NCBI RefSeq assembly: GCF_014357575.1
Contig: NZ_JACONW010000041.1
Coordinates: forward strand, 1 to 42,593
Direction: 5' to 3'
From: Pseudomonas folii
Lineage (GTDB): Bacteria; Pseudomonadota; Gammaproteobacteria; Pseudomonadales; Pseudomonadaceae
Length of the DNA stretch: 42,593 nt
Within the stretch, counting starts at the first letter, position 1. Each line of letters begins with the position of its first letter. Shown here piece after piece: positions 8,321 to 19,188 of the stretch. The translations under genes were made by a program, and so were the position numbers. The notes below the pieces were generated by a model, which was not told where the DNA came from, ran no database searches, and was given only the letters and a program-made list of their open reading frames with translations.

Positions 8321-11300
8321 ATGCCAAAACGTACAGACATTAAAAGCATCCTGATTCTCGGCGCCGGTCCTATCGTGATCGGTCAGGCCTGTGAATTCGA
8401 CTACTCCGGCGCGCAGGCCTGTAAAGCCCTGCGCGAAGAGGGTTACCGCGTCATCCTGGTGAACTCCAACCCAGCGACCATCATGACCGACCCGGCAATG
8501 GCCGACGCGACCTACATCGAACCGATCAAATGGCAGACCGTTGCCAAGATCATCGAGAAAGAGCGTCCAGACGCCGTGCTGCCAACCATGGGTGGTCAGA
8601 CTGCTCTGAACTGCGCGCTGGACCTGGAGCGCGAAGGCGTTCTGGCGAAGTTCGGCGTCGAGATGATCGGTGCCAATGCCGACACCATCGACAAGGCAGA
8701 AGACCGCTCGCGTTTCGACAAAGCCATGAAATCCATTGGTCTGGACTGCCCGCGTTCGGGTATCGCCCACTCCATGGAAGAAGCCAATGCCGTGCTCGAG
8801 AAGCTGGGCTTCCCGTGCATCATCCGTCCGTCGTTCACCATGGGTGGCACGGGTGGCGGTATTGCGTACAACCGTGAAGAGTTCGAAGAAATCTGCACCC
8901 GTGGTCTGGACCTGTCGCCAACCAAGGAACTGCTGATCGACGAATCCCTGATCGGCTGGAAAGAATACGAGATGGAAGTTGTCCGCGACAAAAAGGACAA
9001 CTGCATCATCGTCTGCTCCATCGAAAACTTTGACCCGATGGGCGTTCACACCGGCGACTCGATCACTGTTGCGCCAGCGCAGACGCTGACCGACAAGGAA
9101 TACCAGATCATGCGTAACGCCTCGTTGGCGGTACTGCGTGAAATCGGTGTTGAAACCGGCGGCTCCAACGTTCAGTTCGGCATCTGCCCGGACACCGGCC
9201 GTATGGTTGTGATCGAGATGAACCCGCGTGTGTCGCGTTCCTCGGCACTGGCTTCGAAAGCGACCGGTTTCCCGATTGCCCGCGTTGCCGCCAAACTGGC
9301 TATCGGTTACACCCTCGACGAACTGCAAAACGAAATCACCGGCGGCAAGACTCCGGCGTCTTTCGAGCCTTCGATCGACTACGTCGTCACCAAGCTGCCA
9401 CGTTTTGCTTTTGAGAAGTTCTCCAAGGCTGACGCTCGCCTGACCACGCAAATGAAGTCGGTCGGTGAAGTCATGGCTATCGGCCGGACCTTCCAGGAAT
9501 CCCTGCAGAAAGCCTTGCGCGGTCTGGAAGTGGGTGTGTGCGGTCTTGATCCAAAGCTGGACCTGAGCAACCCGGAAAGCATGAGCACCCTCAAGCGTGA
9601 GCTGACCGTGCCAGGCGCCGAGCGTATCTGGTACGTGGCTGATGCATTCCGCGCGGGCATGACGGTCGAAGAAATCTTCGCCATGAACATGATCGATCCG
9701 TGGTTCCTGGTGCAGATCGAAGATCTGATCAAGGAAGAAGAGAAGGTCAAGACCCTGGGGCTGTCGGCTATCGACCGCAACCTGATGTTCCGCCTCAAGC
9801 GCAAGGGTTTCTCTGACGCACGTCTGGCCAAGCTGCTGGGTGTGACCGAGAAAAACCTGCGCACGCATCGTCAGAAACTGGAAGTGTTCCCTGTCTACAA
9901 GCGTGTGGACACCTGCGCTGCCGAGTTTGCCACTGATACTGCTTACCTGTACTCGACGTATGAAGAAGAGTGCGAAGCCAACCCGACCAATCGTGACAAG
10001 ATCATGATCCTGGGTGGCGGCCCTAACCGTATCGGCCAGGGCATCGAGTTCGATTATTGCTGTGTGCATGCGGCCCTCGCACTGCGCGAAGACGGGTACG
10101 AGACCATCATGGTCAACTGCAACCCGGAAACCGTGTCCACCGACTACGACACCTCTGATCGCCTGTACTTCGAGCCAGTAACCCTGGAAGACGTGCTGGA
10201 AATCGTCCGTGTCGAGAAGCCTAAAGGCGTTATCGTTCAGTACGGCGGCCAAACCCCTCTGAAACTGGCTCGCGCCCTTGAAGCGGCTGGCGTGCCAATC
10301 ATCGGCACCAGCCCTGACGCTATCGACCGTGCGGAAGACCGTGAGCGCTTCCAGCAAATGGTTGAGCGTTTGAACCTGCGTCAGCCGCCTAACGCCACCG
10401 TGCGTAGCGAAGACGAAGCGATTCGCGCTGCTGCCAAGATCGGTTATCCGCTGGTTGTTCGCCCGTCCTACGTGTTGGGCGGCCGCGCGATGGAAATCGT
10501 TTATCAGGAAGACGAACTCAAGCGCTACCTGCGTGAAGCGGTTCAAGTGTCCAACGACAGCCCGGTGCTGCTGGATCACTTCCTGAATTGCGCCATTGAA
10601 ATGGACGTCGATGCAGTATGCGACGGTACCGACGTGGTGATCGGCGCGATCATGCAGCACATTGAACAGGCGGGTGTTCACTCCGGTGACTCGGCTTGCT
10701 CGCTGCCTCCGTACTCGCTCCCGGCGCATATCCAGGACGAAATGCGCGAGCAGGTCAAGAAGATGGCGCTGGAGTTGGGCGTAGTCGGCCTGATGAACGT
10801 GCAGTTGGCATTGCAGGGCGAAGACATCTACGTGATCGAAGTGAACCCGCGTGCCTCTCGTACCGTGCCGTTCGTTTCCAAGTGCATCGGTGTTTCCCTG
10901 GCAATGATCGCGGCTCGCGTCATGGCTGGCAAAACCCTGAAAGAGCTGAACTTCACCAAAGAAATCATCCCGAACTTCTACAGCGTGAAAGAGGCGGTGT
11001 TCCCATTCGCCAAATTCCCTGGCGTTGACCCGATCCTCGGCCCAGAGATGAAGTCGACCGGTGAAGTGATGGGCGTAGGTGATACATTCGGTGAAGCATT
11101 CGCCAAAGCCCAGATGGGTGCCAGCGAAGTACTGCCGACTGGCGGCACTGCGTTCATCAGCGTGCGTGACGACGATAAGCCTTTGGTGGCTGGCGTTGCA
11201 CGTGATCTGATCAGCCTCGGTTTCGAAATCGTCGCCACTGCCGGTACTGCCAAGCTCATTGAAACGGCGGGCCTGAAGGTTCGTCGCGTCAACAAAGTGA

Positions 11301-11542
11301 CCGAAGGCCGTCCGCACGTTGTCGACATGATCAAGAATGATGAAGTGACGCTGATCATCAACACGACTGAAGGTCGTCAGTCGATCGCTGATTCCTACTC
11401 CATTCGTCGCAATGCCCTGCAGCACAAGATCTACTGCACCACTACGATTGCTGCGGGCGAAGCCATCTGCGAAGCGCTGAAATTCGGTCCGGAAAAGACC
11501 GTGCGTCGCTTGCAGGATCTACATGCAGGATTGAAGGCATGA
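8321..11542 (+). CDS. carB: carbamoyl-phosphate synthase large subunit
   Basis: Makes carbamoyl phosphate from bicarbonate, ATP and CarA-derived ammonia. The start is ATG 8321 ([21 protein letters not shown], 1073 aa, the usual family length); the in-frame TTG at 8306 adds five residues and lacks support. Two homologous ATP-grasp halves are visible, each opening with a GAGPIVIGQ / GGGPNRIGQ motif (about residues 15 and 560) and containing [17 protein letters not shown] or [16 protein letters not shown]. The C-terminal about 140 residues form the methylglyoxal-synthase-like allosteric domain that binds UMP and ornithine in homologues. Its stop overlaps the greA start by four bases (ATGA), indicating translational coupling. 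Confidence 0.99.
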   Translation: MPKRTDIKSILILGAGPIVIGQACEFDYSGAQACKALREEGYRVILVNSNPATIMTDPAMADATYIEPIKWQTVAKIIEKERPDAVLPTMGGQTALNCALDLEREGVLAKFGVEMIGANADTIDKAEDRSRFDKAMKSIGLDCPRSGIAHSMEEANAVLEKLGFPCIIRPSFTMGGTGGGIAYNREEFEEICTRGLDLSPTKELLIDESLIGWKEYEMEVVRDKKDNCIIVCSIENFDPMGVHTGDSITVAPAQTLTDKEYQIMRNASLAVLREIGVETGGSNVQFGICPDTGRMVVIEMNPRVSRSSALASKATGFPIARVAAKLAIGYTLDELQNEITGGKTPASFEPSIDYVVTKLPRFAFEKFSKADARLTTQMKSVGEVMAIGRTFQESLQKALRGLEVGVCGLDPKLDLSNPESMSTLKRELTVPGAERIWYVADAFRAGMTVEEIFAMNMIDPWFLVQIEDLIKEEEKVKTLGLSAIDRNLMFRLKRKGFSDARLAKLLGVTEKNLRTHRQKLEVFPVYKRVDTCAAEFATDTAYLYSTYEEECEANPTNRDKIMILGGGPNRIGQGIEFDYCCVHAALALREDGYETIMVNCNPETVSTDYDTSDRLYFEPVTLEDVLEIVRVEKPKGVIVQYGGQTPLKLARALEAAGVPIIGTSPDAIDRAEDRERFQQMVERLNLRQPPNATVRSEDEAIRAAAKIGYPLVVRPSYVLGGRAMEIVYQEDELKRYLREAVQVSNDSPVLLDHFLNCAIEMDVDAVCDGTDVVIGAIMQHIEQAGVHSGDSACSLPPYSLPAHIQDEMREQVKKMALELGVVGLMNVQLALQGEDIYVIEVNPRASRTVPFVSKCIGVSLAMIAARVMAGKTLKELNFTKEIIPNFYSVKEAVFPFAKFPGVDPILGPEMKSTGEVMGVGDTFGEAFAKAQMGASEVLPTGGTAFISVRDDDKPLVAGVARDLISLGFEIVATAGTAKLIETAGLKVRRVNKVTEGRPHVVDMIKNDEVTLIINTTEGRQSIADSYSIRRNALQHKIYCTTTIAAGEAICEALKFGPEKTVRRLQDLHAGLKA

Positions 11543-12015
11543 TCAAATACCCAATGACTGTCCAGGGCGCGAAAGCCCTGGAAGAAGAACACGCTCACCT
11601 GACCAAGGTGGTTCGCCCGAAGCTCAGCCAGGACATTGGTACTGCGCGTGAGCTGGGTGACTTGAAGGAAAACGCTGAGTACCACGCTGCTCGTGAGCAG
11701 CAGGGTATGGTCGAAGCGCGGATTCGCGACATTGAAGGCCGGATTCAGAATCAGGTCATTATTGATGTCACAACCATCCCGCACACCGGCAAAGTGATTT
11801 TCGGCACCACCGTGGAAATCGCCAACGTCGAGACCGATGAGCGCGTTACTTACCACATCGTGGGTGAGGATGAGGCTGACTTCAAACTCGGCAAGATTTC
11901 GGTAGGTTCACCATTGGCCCGCGCCTTGATTGCCAAGGAAGAGGGTGACGTGGTGGCCGTGAAAACACCGGGTGGCATTATCGAGTACGAGATTGTTGAA
12001 GTCCGCCACATTTGA
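11539..12015 (+). CDS. greA: transcription elongation factor GreA
   Basis: Binds the secondary channel of RNA polymerase and stimulates cleavage of backtracked RNA. The 158-aa protein has the N-terminal coiled coil with the acidic tip in [20 protein letters not shown] (the catalytic Asp/Glu pair is present), and a C-terminal FKBP-like domain with [20 protein letters not shown] sequence (here [14 protein letters not shown]). The ATG at 11539 overlaps the carB stop. Membership of the car operon matches what is known from P. aeruginosa. Confidence 0.97.
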   Translation: MIKYPMTVQGAKALEEEHAHLTKVVRPKLSQDIGTARELGDLKENAEYHAAREQQGMVEARIRDIEGRIQNQVIIDVTTIPHTGKVIFGTTVEIANVETDERVTYHIVGEDEADFKLGKISVGSPLARALIAKEEGDVVAVKTPGGIIEYEIVEVRHI

Positions 12016-12123
12016 GGTAAGTCGCCCGTTTTCAGCGGGCGCATTGACCTGGCAGTTGATGAGTTATCTGGCGTTGGGGGTGTCCGGTTTGCTGCTGGTT
12101 TTGCAACCGGCGCCGGGAAGCCG

Positions 12124-12152
12124 CACCAGGGCGCGCTGAAGCGGCCCTGGTG
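12124..12152. repeat. inverted repeat between greA and yhbY
   Basis: Nine-base arms CACCAGGGC and GCCCTGGTG around eleven bases lie between the convergent genes. No T-run on either side, so terminator function is only possible, not shown. A smaller stem CGCCCG/CGGGCG is at 12023-12041. Confidence 0.45.
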
Positions 12153-12159
12153 GTTTGCA

Positions 12160-12468
12160 TCAAACTGCGCGGTGGACGTTTGAGAGCTGCTTGTTTACCT
12201 TTGGGTTCTTGCGGTAGATCAGCGCCATCTTGCCGATGACCTGTACAAGATCCGCAGATCCGGCCTTGCACAGTTCGGCAATGGCTTGAAGGCGGCTTTC
12301 GCGGTCCAGGATGTTGAGTTTGATCTTGATCAGCTCGTGATCGCTCAGTGCGCGCTCCAGTTCGGCGAGCACACCTTCGGTCAAACCATTGTCAGCCACG
12401 ATCAATACCGGTTTCAGGTGGTGGCCAATGGATTTGTACTGTTTCTTCTGCTCTTGAGTGAGCGGCAT
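12160..12468 (-). CDS. yhbY: ribosome assembly RNA-binding protein YhbY (CRM domain)
   Basis: Small CRS1-YhbY (CRM) domain protein associated with pre-50S particles in E. coli. The 102-aa product begins MPLTQEQKKQYKSIGHHLKP, continues with VADNGLTEGVLAELERALSDHELIKIKL and ends with QVIGKMALIYRKNPK; these are the hallmark CRM positions, with the GKMALIYR loop standing in for the KH GxxG. It points toward greA and diverges from rlmE with about 100 bp between starts. In E. coli yhbY also neighbours rlmE(ftsJ)-ftsH and greA, so the context is conserved. Confidence 0.93.
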   Translation of the reverse strand: MPLTQEQKKQYKSIGHHLKPVLIVADNGLTEGVLAELERALSDHELIKIKLNILDRESRLQAIAELCKAGSADLVQVIGKMALIYRKNPKVNKQLSNVHRAV

Positions 12469-12572
12469 AATCTGACCTCTGCGTCTGATCTTGTAAAAAG
12501 CGGCGGCCAGTTTACCCGAGCGAGTCCGGGACCGCCCACTTAATCACGACTCGATTATTTTTGAGGTGCCCC

Positions 12573-13223
12573 GTGGCCCGTTCCAAGACAAGCCATAACT
12601 GGCTCAAAGAACACTTCGACGACAAATACGTCAAAATGGCGCAAAAGGACGGCTATCGTTCACGCGCCAGCTACAAGCTGCTCGAGATTCAGGAAAAGGA
12701 CAAAATCATCCGTCCTGGCATGACCGTAATTGACCTGGGCGCAGCGCCAGGAGGCTGGTCGCAGGTGACCAGTCGTCTGATTGGTGGTCAAGGTCGGCTG
12801 ATTGCGTCGGATATTCTGGAGATGGACAGCATCCCTGATGTCACCTTTATTCAAGGGGATTTCACTGAAGACGCAGTGCTGGCGCAAATTCTGGAAGCTG
12901 TCGGTAATACACAGGTAGACCTTGTGATTTCCGATATGGCCCCCAATATGAGTGGATTGAGCGCTGTCGATATGCCTCGCGCAATGTTTCTTTGCGAGCT
13001 GGCACTCGATCTTGCCGGGCGGGTTTTGCGGCCGGGTGGCGATTTCCTGATCAAGGTTTTCCAAGGGGAAGGCTTTGATATGTACCACAAGGACATCCGC
13101 AAGCTGTTCGACAAGGTTCAGATGCGTAAGCCTTCTTCGTCACGTGATCGTTCCCGCGAGCAGTATCTGCTGGGGCGTGGTTTCCGCGGAATTGAAGGTT
13201 CGGCGAGCGTTGAGCGCCTTTGA
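12573..13223 (+). CDS. rlmE: 23S rRNA (uridine-2'-O-)-methyltransferase RlmE
   Basis: Heat-shock methyltransferase (FtsJ/RrmJ) that modifies U2552 of 23S rRNA. The start is GTG 12573 ([20 protein letters not shown], 216 aa) behind GAGGTG at 12564-12569; the upstream in-frame ATG at 12561 would overlap that site. The SAM-binding motif [14 protein letters not shown] is at about residue 50. The catalytic K-D-K-E tetrad is represented by the K of [11 protein letters not shown], the D of [11 protein letters not shown], the K of [11 protein letters not shown] and a later E. ftsH follows, as in E. coli. Confidence 0.97.
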   Translation: MARSKTSHNWLKEHFDDKYVKMAQKDGYRSRASYKLLEIQEKDKIIRPGMTVIDLGAAPGGWSQVTSRLIGGQGRLIASDILEMDSIPDVTFIQGDFTEDAVLAQILEAVGNTQVDLVISDMAPNMSGLSAVDMPRAMFLCELALDLAGRVLRPGGDFLIKVFQGEGFDMYHKDIRKLFDKVQMRKPSSSRDRSREQYLLGRGFRGIEGSASVERL

Positions 13224-13405
13224 GGTGCAGCGATAGATTTTTTTAAATGGCCTTGTCGATGCAGCATCACCGAGCATCGTGTAGTCAAAGTTTCACAAAG
13301 GGTTACAGACGGTGCCTGCCACATCTGCGGGTTCTGTAGTAAGTTAGGCCGGTGAATATCATGCGAGGCACGCTCTGCGTGGAGCTTGCTTCAGAGGGTA
13401 GCTAA

Positions 13406-15325
13406 TTGAACGATATGGCAAAGAATTTGATCCTGTGGTTGATCATCGCGGCTGTCCTTGTGACGGTGATGAACAACTTCTCCAGCCCTAACGAGCCGCA
13501 GACCCTCAACTATTCCGAGTTCATCCAGCAGGTCAAGGATGGCAAAGTCGAGAAAGTTGCAGTGGATGGCTACGTCATTACGGGCAAACGCACCGATGGC
13601 GACTCCTTCAAGACCATTCGTCCGGCTATTCAGGACAACGGCCTGATCGGCGACCTGGTCAACAATAACGTGGTTGTCGAAGGCAAGCAGCCTGAGCAGC
13701 AGAGCATCTGGACCCAGTTGCTGGTAGCCAGCTTCCCGATTCTCGTCATCATTGCTGTCTTCATGTTCTTCATGCGCCAGATGCAAGGTGGTGCGGGAGG
13801 TAAGGGCGGCCCGATGAGCTTCGGCAAGAGCAAGGCACGCCTGCTCTCGGAAGATCAGGTCAAGACAACACTGGCTGATGTCGCAGGTTGCGATGAAGCC
13901 AAAGAAGAAGTGGGCGAGCTGGTCGAGTTCCTCCGCGATCCGGGCAAGTTCCAGCGTCTGGGTGGCCGCATTCCTCGCGGCGTGCTGATGGTGGGTCCAC
14001 CGGGTACCGGTAAAACCCTGTTGGCTAAAGCCATTGCGGGCGAAGCGAAAGTACCGTTCTTCACTATTTCCGGTTCCGACTTCGTTGAAATGTTCGTGGG
14101 TGTTGGTGCAAGCCGCGTTCGCGACATGTTTGAACAAGCCAAGAAACACGCGCCTTGCATCATCTTCATCGACGAGATCGACGCTGTAGGTCGCCATCGT
14201 GGTGCTGGCATGGGCGGTGGTCACGATGAGCGTGAGCAGACCCTAAACCAGTTGCTGGTAGAGATGGATGGTTTCGAGATGAATGACGGCATCATCGTCA
14301 TCGCCGCGACCAACCGTCCTGACGTACTGGACCCGGCGTTGCTGCGTCCAGGTCGTTTCGACCGCCAGGTTGTTGTTGGTTTGCCTGACATCCGTGGCCG
14401 TGAGCAGATTCTTAAGGTTCACATGCGCAAAGTGCCAATGGGCGACGACGTTAACGCAGGTGTTATCGCACGTGGTACCCCAGGCTTCTCCGGTGCTGAC
14501 CTTGCCAACCTCGTTAACGAAGCATCGCTGTTCGCTGCCCGTACCGGTAAGCGCATCGTTGAGATGAAAGAGTTTGAGCTTGCCAAGGACAAGATCATGA
14601 TGGGCGCTGAGCGCAAATCCATGGTTATGTCCGAGAAAGAAAAGCGCAACACTGCTTATCACGAAGCAGGTCACGCAATTGTGGGCCGTGTGGTGCCAGA
14701 GCATGATCCGGTTTACAAAGTGTCGATCATCCCTCGTGGCCGTGCGCTGGGTGTCACCATGTTCCTCCCTGAGGAAGATCGTTACAGCCTGTCCAAGCGC
14801 GCACTCATCAGTCAGATCTGCTCGCTGTACGGTGGCCGGATTGCTGAAGAAATGACCCTTGGTTTTGATGGTGTTACCACCGGTGCTTCCAACGACATCA
14901 TGCGGGCCAGTCAGATTGCCCGGAACATGGTGACCAAGTGGGGTCTGTCCGAGAAACTCGGTCCTCTGCTGTACGGTGAAGATGAAGATCAGGGTTACCT
15001 GGGTCGTGGCGGCGGTGGCTCCAGCAGTGGTTTGTCGGCTGATACCTCACGCTTGATCGACTCCGAAGTGCGCAGCATCATCGATCAGTGCTACGGCACC
15101 GCCAAACAGATCCTCACCGACAATCGTGAGAAGCTCGACGCGATGGCAGATGCGTTGATGAAGTACGAAACGATTGATGCTGAGCAGATCGACGATATTA
15201 TGGCTGGCCGTACTCCGCGCGAACCGCGCGATTGGGAAGGTGGCTCGGGTACCCCAGGTACTCCGGTGACACCTCCGGATGTTCGTCCGGAAGCCCCGAT
15301 CGGTGGTCCTGCCGCTGAACACTAA
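13406..15325 (+). CDS. ftsH: ATP-dependent zinc metalloprotease FtsH
   Basis: Inner-membrane AAA+ protease that degrades membrane and regulatory proteins (sigma-32 and LpxC in E. coli). The 639-aa protein has a first membrane segment [16 protein letters not shown] (about 6-22), a periplasmic domain, a second segment around residues 110-127 ([19 protein letters not shown]), and then the AAA module. That module has Walker A GPPGTGKT (about 197), Walker [10 protein letters not shown] and the second region of homology. The zinc site HEAGH is at about 419. The TTG at 13406 is preferred because AGAGGG at 13394-13399 fits it; an in-frame ATG lies three codons later at 13415. The C-terminus is Gly/Pro rich. 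folP follows after 8 bp. Confidence 0.98.
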   Translation: MNDMAKNLILWLIIAAVLVTVMNNFSSPNEPQTLNYSEFIQQVKDGKVEKVAVDGYVITGKRTDGDSFKTIRPAIQDNGLIGDLVNNNVVVEGKQPEQQSIWTQLLVASFPILVIIAVFMFFMRQMQGGAGGKGGPMSFGKSKARLLSEDQVKTTLADVAGCDEAKEEVGELVEFLRDPGKFQRLGGRIPRGVLMVGPPGTGKTLLAKAIAGEAKVPFFTISGSDFVEMFVGVGASRVRDMFEQAKKHAPCIIFIDEIDAVGRHRGAGMGGGHDEREQTLNQLLVEMDGFEMNDGIIVIAATNRPDVLDPALLRPGRFDRQVVVGLPDIRGREQILKVHMRKVPMGDDVNAGVIARGTPGFSGADLANLVNEASLFAARTGKRIVEMKEFELAKDKIMMGAERKSMVMSEKEKRNTAYHEAGHAIVGRVVPEHDPVYKVSIIPRGRALGVTMFLPEEDRYSLSKRALISQICSLYGGRIAEEMTLGFDGVTTGASNDIMRASQIARNMVTKWGLSEKLGPLLYGEDEDQGYLGRGGGGSSSGLSADTSRLIDSEVRSIIDQCYGTAKQILTDNREKLDAMADALMKYETIDAEQIDDIMAGRTPREPRDWEGGSGTPGTPVTPPDVRPEAPIGGPAAEH

Positions 15326-15333
15326 GGCCTGAC

Positions 15334-16185
15334 ATGAATTCTGTGCTGTACCCGACCCGGTTGCCTTGCGGCAACCGGGTTCTTGATTTGTCCCGTACGC
15401 ATGTTATGGGCATCCTCAACGCAACGCCTGATTCCTTCTCCGATGGTGGTCGCTACACCCATCTCGACGCTGCGATACGGCACGCCGAAGCGATGGTTGC
15501 TGCGGGGGCTACGTTGATTGATGTGGGGGGCGAGTCAACTCGTCCGGGGGCGCGTGCAGTCTCGCCTACTGAAGAGCTTGAGCGCGTGGCCCCTGTCGTC
15601 GAGGCGCTTGGTCGCGAGCTGGACGTCATCATCTCGGTGGATACCTCCACGCCTGCCGTCATTCGTGAAACCGCTCGACTGGGGGCGGGTTTGATCAATG
15701 ATGTCAGGGCATTGCGCCGTGACGGTGCGCTGGATGCGGCGGCTGCGACCGGGCTCCCGGTGTGCTTGATGCACATGCGTGGCGAGCCGGGTGATATGCA
15801 GGATGATCCTCGATATGACGATCTGGTCGCCGAAGTGGGTGCGTTTCTACGCGAGCGGATGGATCAGTGCGTTGCTGCGGGCATTCTTGAAGAGCGCATC
15901 ATTCTTGATCCGGGTTTTGGTTTTGCCAAAAGCCTCGATCACAATCTGAGCTTGTTCAAGCATATGCATGAATTGCATCTGCTGGGCCGCCCGCTATTGG
16001 TGGGTGTCTCGCGCAAGAGCATGATTGGCGGTGCGTTGGGGCGTCCGGTGGGCGAGCGTCTGTTTGGTGGTCTTGCTCTCGCCGCATTGGCGATGACCAA
16101 GGGCGCAAGAATTCTACGTGTGCATGATGTGGCCGAAACGGTCGACGTCGTGCGGATGATTGCCGCGGTTGAAGCGGCGCAATAA
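15334..16185 (+). CDS. folP: dihydropteroate synthase
   Basis: Condenses the pterin pyrophosphate with p-aminobenzoate in folate synthesis; target of sulfonamides. The 283-aa TIM-barrel protein shows the two family signatures GILNATPDSFSDGG (about residue 26) and DVGGESTRPGA (about 62), then SVDTSTPAVI, LINDVRAL, the MHMRGEPGDMQDDPRY loop, ILDPGFGFAKSLDHNL and GVSRKSMIGG. Placement between ftsH and glmM matches the E. coli order ftsH-folP-glmM. Starts 8 bp after ftsH. Confidence 0.98.
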   Translation: MNSVLYPTRLPCGNRVLDLSRTHVMGILNATPDSFSDGGRYTHLDAAIRHAEAMVAAGATLIDVGGESTRPGARAVSPTEELERVAPVVEALGRELDVIISVDTSTPAVIRETARLGAGLINDVRALRRDGALDAAAATGLPVCLMHMRGEPGDMQDDPRYDDLVAEVGAFLRERMDQCVAAGILEERIILDPGFGFAKSLDHNLSLFKHMHELHLLGRPLLVGVSRKSMIGGALGRPVGERLFGGLALAALAMTKGARILRVHDVAETVDVVRMIAAVEAAQ

Positions 16186-16200
16186 GAATACGGAGCATCC

Positions 16201-17541
16201 ATGATTACCAAGAAATATTTCGGAACCGACGGCATTCGTGGTCGAGTGGGGCAATTCCCTATCACTCCCGAATTCATGCTGAAACTCGGTTGGGCTGCGG
16301 GCATGGCGTTTCGACGTCTTGGCGCCTGCCGCATTCTGGTAGGCAAGGACACGCGTATCTCCGGTTATATGTTCGAATCAGCGCTTGAGGCAGGTCTGTC
16401 TGCCGCTGGCGCTGATGTGATGCTGTTGGGGCCAATGCCTACGCCTGCGATCGCGTACCTGACCCGCACTTTTCATGCGGAAGCCGGGATCGTGATAAGC
16501 GCTTCGCATAACCCGCACTACGATAACGGCATCAAATTCTTCTCTGGTCAGGGCACCAAGCTGCCCGACGAGATCGAGTTGATGATCGAGGAGTTGCTCG
16601 ATGCGCCGATGACGGTCGTTGAGTCGGAAAAGCTGGGCAAGGTTTCGCGTATCAACGACGCTGCGGGCCGCTATATCGAATTCTGTAAAAGCAGCGTGCC
16701 GACCAGCACCGACTTTGCCGGTCTCAAACTGGTAGTCGATTGCGCTCATGGCGCGACGTACAAAGTGGCGCCAAACGTCTTCCGTGAGCTTGGGGCTCAA
16801 GTCACCGTTTTGTCTGCTCAGCCCAATGGTCTGAACATCAACGAAAACTGTGGCTCCACCCACATGGGGGCGTTGCAGGCAGCTGTCCTCGCCGAGCATG
16901 CAGACCTCGGCATCGGTTTTGATGGTGATGGCGACCGCGTGTTGATGGTGGATCACACTGGCGCTGTTGTTGATGGTGATGAGTTGTTGTTCATCATCGC
17001 CCGTGATCTCCATGCTCGTGGCCGTCTGCAAGGCGGCGTAGTCGGAACGTTGATGAGTAATCTGGGGTTGGAGCTGGCCCTGGCTGACCTGGATATTCCG
17101 TTTGTTCGCGCCAACGTGGGCGACCGTTATGTGATTGCGGAGCTTCTGGAACGCAATTGGCAGATCGGTGGCGAGAACTCCGGCCACGTGGTCTGCTTCC
17201 AGCACACCACGACCGGGGACGCGATCATCGCTGCGCTGCAAGTGCTCCTTGCGCTGCGTCGCAATGGGGAGAGTCTTGCGCAGTCGCGTCAGGCCCTTCG
17301 CAAATGTCCGCAAGTCCTGGTAAACGTCCGGTTCTCGGGCGGTGTTGATCCGGTCACACACCCGGCTGTCAAAGAGGCTTGCGACCGTGTAACGGCAGCC
17401 ATGGAGGGTCGCGGCCGTGTGTTGCTGCGCAAGTCCGGGACCGAGCCACTGGTCCGTGTGATGGTTGAAGGTGAGGACGAAGTACAGGTTCGCGGTTACG
17501 CCGATGAGCTCGCGAAACTGGTTGCTGAAGTTTGCGCCTGA
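16201..17541 (+). CDS. glmM: phosphoglucosamine mutase
   Basis: Interconverts glucosamine-6-phosphate and glucosamine-1-phosphate on the way to UDP-GlcNAc for peptidoglycan and LPS. The 446-aa protein has the N-terminal [12 protein letters not shown], the active serine loop [15 protein letters not shown] (phosphoserine about residue 101), the Mg-binding [13 protein letters not shown] loop, and the C-terminal phosphate-binding [15 protein letters not shown]. Its length agrees with the family (445). It lies 15 bp behind folP; a sigma-70-like promoter for tpiA starts just after its stop. Confidence 0.98.
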   Translation: MITKKYFGTDGIRGRVGQFPITPEFMLKLGWAAGMAFRRLGACRILVGKDTRISGYMFESALEAGLSAAGADVMLLGPMPTPAIAYLTRTFHAEAGIVISASHNPHYDNGIKFFSGQGTKLPDEIELMIEELLDAPMTVVESEKLGKVSRINDAAGRYIEFCKSSVPTSTDFAGLKLVVDCAHGATYKVAPNVFRELGAQVTVLSAQPNGLNINENCGSTHMGALQAAVLAEHADLGIGFDGDGDRVLMVDHTGAVVDGDELLFIIARDLHARGRLQGGVVGTLMSNLGLELALADLDIPFVRANVGDRYVIAELLERNWQIGGENSGHVVCFQHTTTGDAIIAALQVLLALRRNGESLAQSRQALRKCPQVLVNVRFSGGVDPVTHPAVKEACDRVTAAMEGRGRVLLRKSGTEPLVRVMVEGEDEVQVRGYADELAKLVAEVCA

Positions 17542-17548
17542 TTTCGGC

Positions 17549-17577
17549 TTGCCAGTGTTGAAAGTGTTGGGTAACAT
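17549..17577 (+). promoter_or_regulatory. predicted sigma-70 promoter of tpiA
   Basis: TTGCCA (17549-17554), 17-bp spacer, TAACAT (17572-17577), 30 bp ahead of the tpiA ATG. Good match by eye; not proven. Confidence 0.55.
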
Positions 17578-17607
17578 CTGCGCCCACTTTGACCGACGAG
17601 GTACAGC

Positions 17608-18363
17608 ATGCGTCGCCCTATGGTAGCTGGTAACTGGAAGATGCACGGTACCCGCGCCAGCGTCGCTGAGCTGATCGAGGGCCTTGCAGAGCAGGTTCTC
17701 CCAAGCGGTGTTGATGTGGCGGTGTTTCCGTCGAGCCTGCACGTGATCCCGGTGGTTGAGGGCTTGCAGGGCAAATCAATCTCTGTGGGTGCGCAGAACT
17801 GCGCGCACGAAGCAGGGCAGGGTGCATTGACCGGCGAAATTTCGTCGAGTCAGTTGGCTGATGCAGGTTGCAAGCTGGTACTTGTGGGTCACTCGGAGCG
17901 TCGCCAGATCATGGGCGAGGGCGATGATGTTCTGATTCGCAAGTTCGCTGCAGCTCAGGCAAGCGGCCTTACGCCGGTGCTGTGTATCGGCGAAACCCTC
18001 GAAGAGCGCGAAGCTGGCAAAACGCTTGAAGTGGTCGGGCAGCAGCTCGACAGCGTCATCGTAGCGCTGGGCATCAATGCTCTCGTGAATGCAGTAATCG
18101 CTTACGAGCCAGTCTGGGCCATTGGCACCGGGCTGACCGCTTCGCCTCAACAGGCGCAGGACGTGCACGCAGCCATTCGTGCACAGTTGGCGAAAGAGAA
18201 TGCTGAAGTCGCACAAGGCGTGCGGCTTCTTTATGGCGGCAGCGTGAAGGCGGCCAATGCGGTCGAACTGTTCGGCATGCCGGATATCGATGGGGGGCTC
18301 ATTGGTGGTGCCTCCCTGAATGCAGCTGAGTTCGGTGCGATTATTCGCGCCGCGGGAAACTGA
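17608..18363 (+). CDS. tpiA: triosephosphate isomerase
   Basis: Interconverts glyceraldehyde-3-phosphate and dihydroxyacetone phosphate. The 251-aa TIM barrel starts [18 protein letters not shown] with the catalytic Lys in NWKMHG, the catalytic His in VGHSERRQ (about residue 95), the catalytic Glu in [14 protein letters not shown] (about 168), the lid loop right after it, and phosphate-binding YGGSVKAAN. The ATG follows GACGAGGTACAGC. secG begins 4 bp after its stop, the same tpiA-secG pairing as in other pseudomonads. Confidence 0.98.
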   Translation: MRRPMVAGNWKMHGTRASVAELIEGLAEQVLPSGVDVAVFPSSLHVIPVVEGLQGKSISVGAQNCAHEAGQGALTGEISSSQLADAGCKLVLVGHSERRQIMGEGDDVLIRKFAAAQASGLTPVLCIGETLEEREAGKTLEVVGQQLDSVIVALGINALVNAVIAYEPVWAIGTGLTASPQQAQDVHAAIRAQLAKENAEVAQGVRLLYGGSVKAANAVELFGMPDIDGGLIGGASLNAAEFGAIIRAAGN

Positions 18364-18367
18364 AAAA

Positions 18368-18748
18368 ATGCTGGAAACAGTCGTAGTCGTTTTTCATCTG
18401 TTGGCCGCTCTGGGCGTTGTTGTCCTGGTATTGCTGCAGCAGGGTAAGGGTGCGGACGCTGGCGCGTCTTTCGGAGCAGGTGCATCAAATACTGTCTTCG
18501 GAAGCCAAGGTTCCTCTACCTTTCTTAGTAAGTTTACTGGTATACTCGCCGCAGCTTTTTTCATAACCAGCTTGGGGTTAGGTTACTTTGCTAAAGAGAA
18601 AGCTCATGAGCTGACTCAGGAAGGTTTGCCAGATCCAGCTGTAATGGAAGTGAAGCAAAAACCGGCAGCAGATGATGTTCCGGTGCTCGAAGGGCAAAAG
18701 CCAGCCGTTGTTCCAGCTGACGTACCTCAAGCTCCAGAGCAGAAGTAA
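18368..18748 (+). CDS. secG: protein translocase subunit SecG
   Basis: Small membrane partner of SecYE that helps SecA-driven export. The start ATG 18368 gives [20 protein letters not shown] (126 aa). The first membrane segment is about residues 2-23, then [32 protein letters not shown] (a typical SecG loop), a second segment about 54-75 ([19 protein letters not shown]), and an acidic/Pro-rich C-terminal tail. Only 4 bp separate it from tpiA. The tRNA-Leu gene follows 43 bp after the stop. Confidence 0.95.
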   Translation: MLETVVVVFHLLAALGVVVLVLLQQGKGADAGASFGAGASNTVFGSQGSSTFLSKFTGILAAAFFITSLGLGYFAKEKAHELTQEGLPDPAVMEVKQKPAADDVPVLEGQKPAVVPADVPQAPEQK

Positions 18749-18791
18749 GGTTTCAACAGGCAGTGATGTTTGAGGCTGCCAAAGATGTATT

Positions 18792-18877
18792 GCCGAGGTG
18801 GTGGAATTGGTAGACACGCAACCTTGAGGTGGTTGTGCCCATAGGGTGTAGGGGTTCGAGTCCCCTTCTCGGTACCA
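18792..18877 (+). tRNA. tRNA-Leu (GAG)
   Basis: 86-nt class II tRNA with encoded CCA. The acceptor stem pairs GCCGAGG with TCTCGGT (two G-U pairs); the D loop has GGTAGACACG; the anticodon stem CAACC/GGTTG frames loop TTGAGGT with anticodon GAG; a long variable arm is followed by the T arm GGGGTTCGAGTCCCC. A terminator lies 11 bp downstream. Confidence 0.95.
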
Positions 18878-18888
18878 ATTATCAGGAG

Positions 18889-18912
18889 AGCCCGCTGTTG
18901 CGGGCTTTCTTG
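18889..18912 (+). terminator. terminator after tRNA-Leu
   Basis: Seven-base GC-rich arms AGCCCGC / GCGGGCT around TGTT, followed by TTCTTG. Ends the secG / tRNA-Leu transcript. Confidence 0.75.
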
Positions 18913-18928
18913 TAGGTGGAAGGTTACA

Positions 18929-18957
18929 TTGACCCTGAAACGGATCGGTCGTATACT
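18929..18957 (+). promoter_or_regulatory. sigma-70 promoter of tRNA-fMet
   Basis: TTGACC (18929-18934), 17-bp spacer, TATACT (18952-18957), then a GC-rich discriminator TCCGCCCC. This is a near-consensus stable-RNA promoter 16 bp ahead of the tRNA; the GC-rich discriminator is the kind linked to stringent control (inference). Confidence 0.85.
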
Positions 18958-18973
18958 TCCGCCCCAGCTTTGT

Positions 18974-19050
<77 letters not shown>

Positions 19051-19058
19051 GTTTAAGG

Positions 19059-19081
19059 AGCCCCTTTTAAGGGGCTTTTTG
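19059..19081 (+). terminator. terminator after tRNA-fMet
   Basis: AGCCCC / GGGGCT stem around TTTTAA with a run of Ts from 19076, only 8 bp after the tRNA end. Confidence 0.85.
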
Positions 19082-19125
19082 TTAGCTGGACACTTTCAAC
19101 GCCGCTGTTCGACGGCGTTTCAAGG

Positions 19126-19149
19126 ATGGGCGTTTCGCCCATTTTTTTA
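19126..19149 (+). terminator. second terminator / attenuator ahead of rimP
   Basis: ATGGGCG / CGCCCAT stem around TTT followed by TTTTTTT, 40 bp before the rimP start. A further stem AACGCCG/CGGCGTT is at 19098-19119. Tandem terminators between an fMet tRNA and rimP are known in the E. coli metY-nusA operon, where partial read-through feeds the operon. Confidence 0.8.
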
Positions 19150-19188
19150 TTTTGCATAGCATGCACATACATGCACGAGGGGGTTCAG

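Noticed and set aside
8276..11425. 1049-codon open frame antisense to carB
   Set aside because: Same codon-bias artefact. No domain, no start signal, while carB is complete on the other strand.
12023..12041. Small stem after greA considered as terminator
   Set aside because: 6-bp stem with no T-run on either strand.
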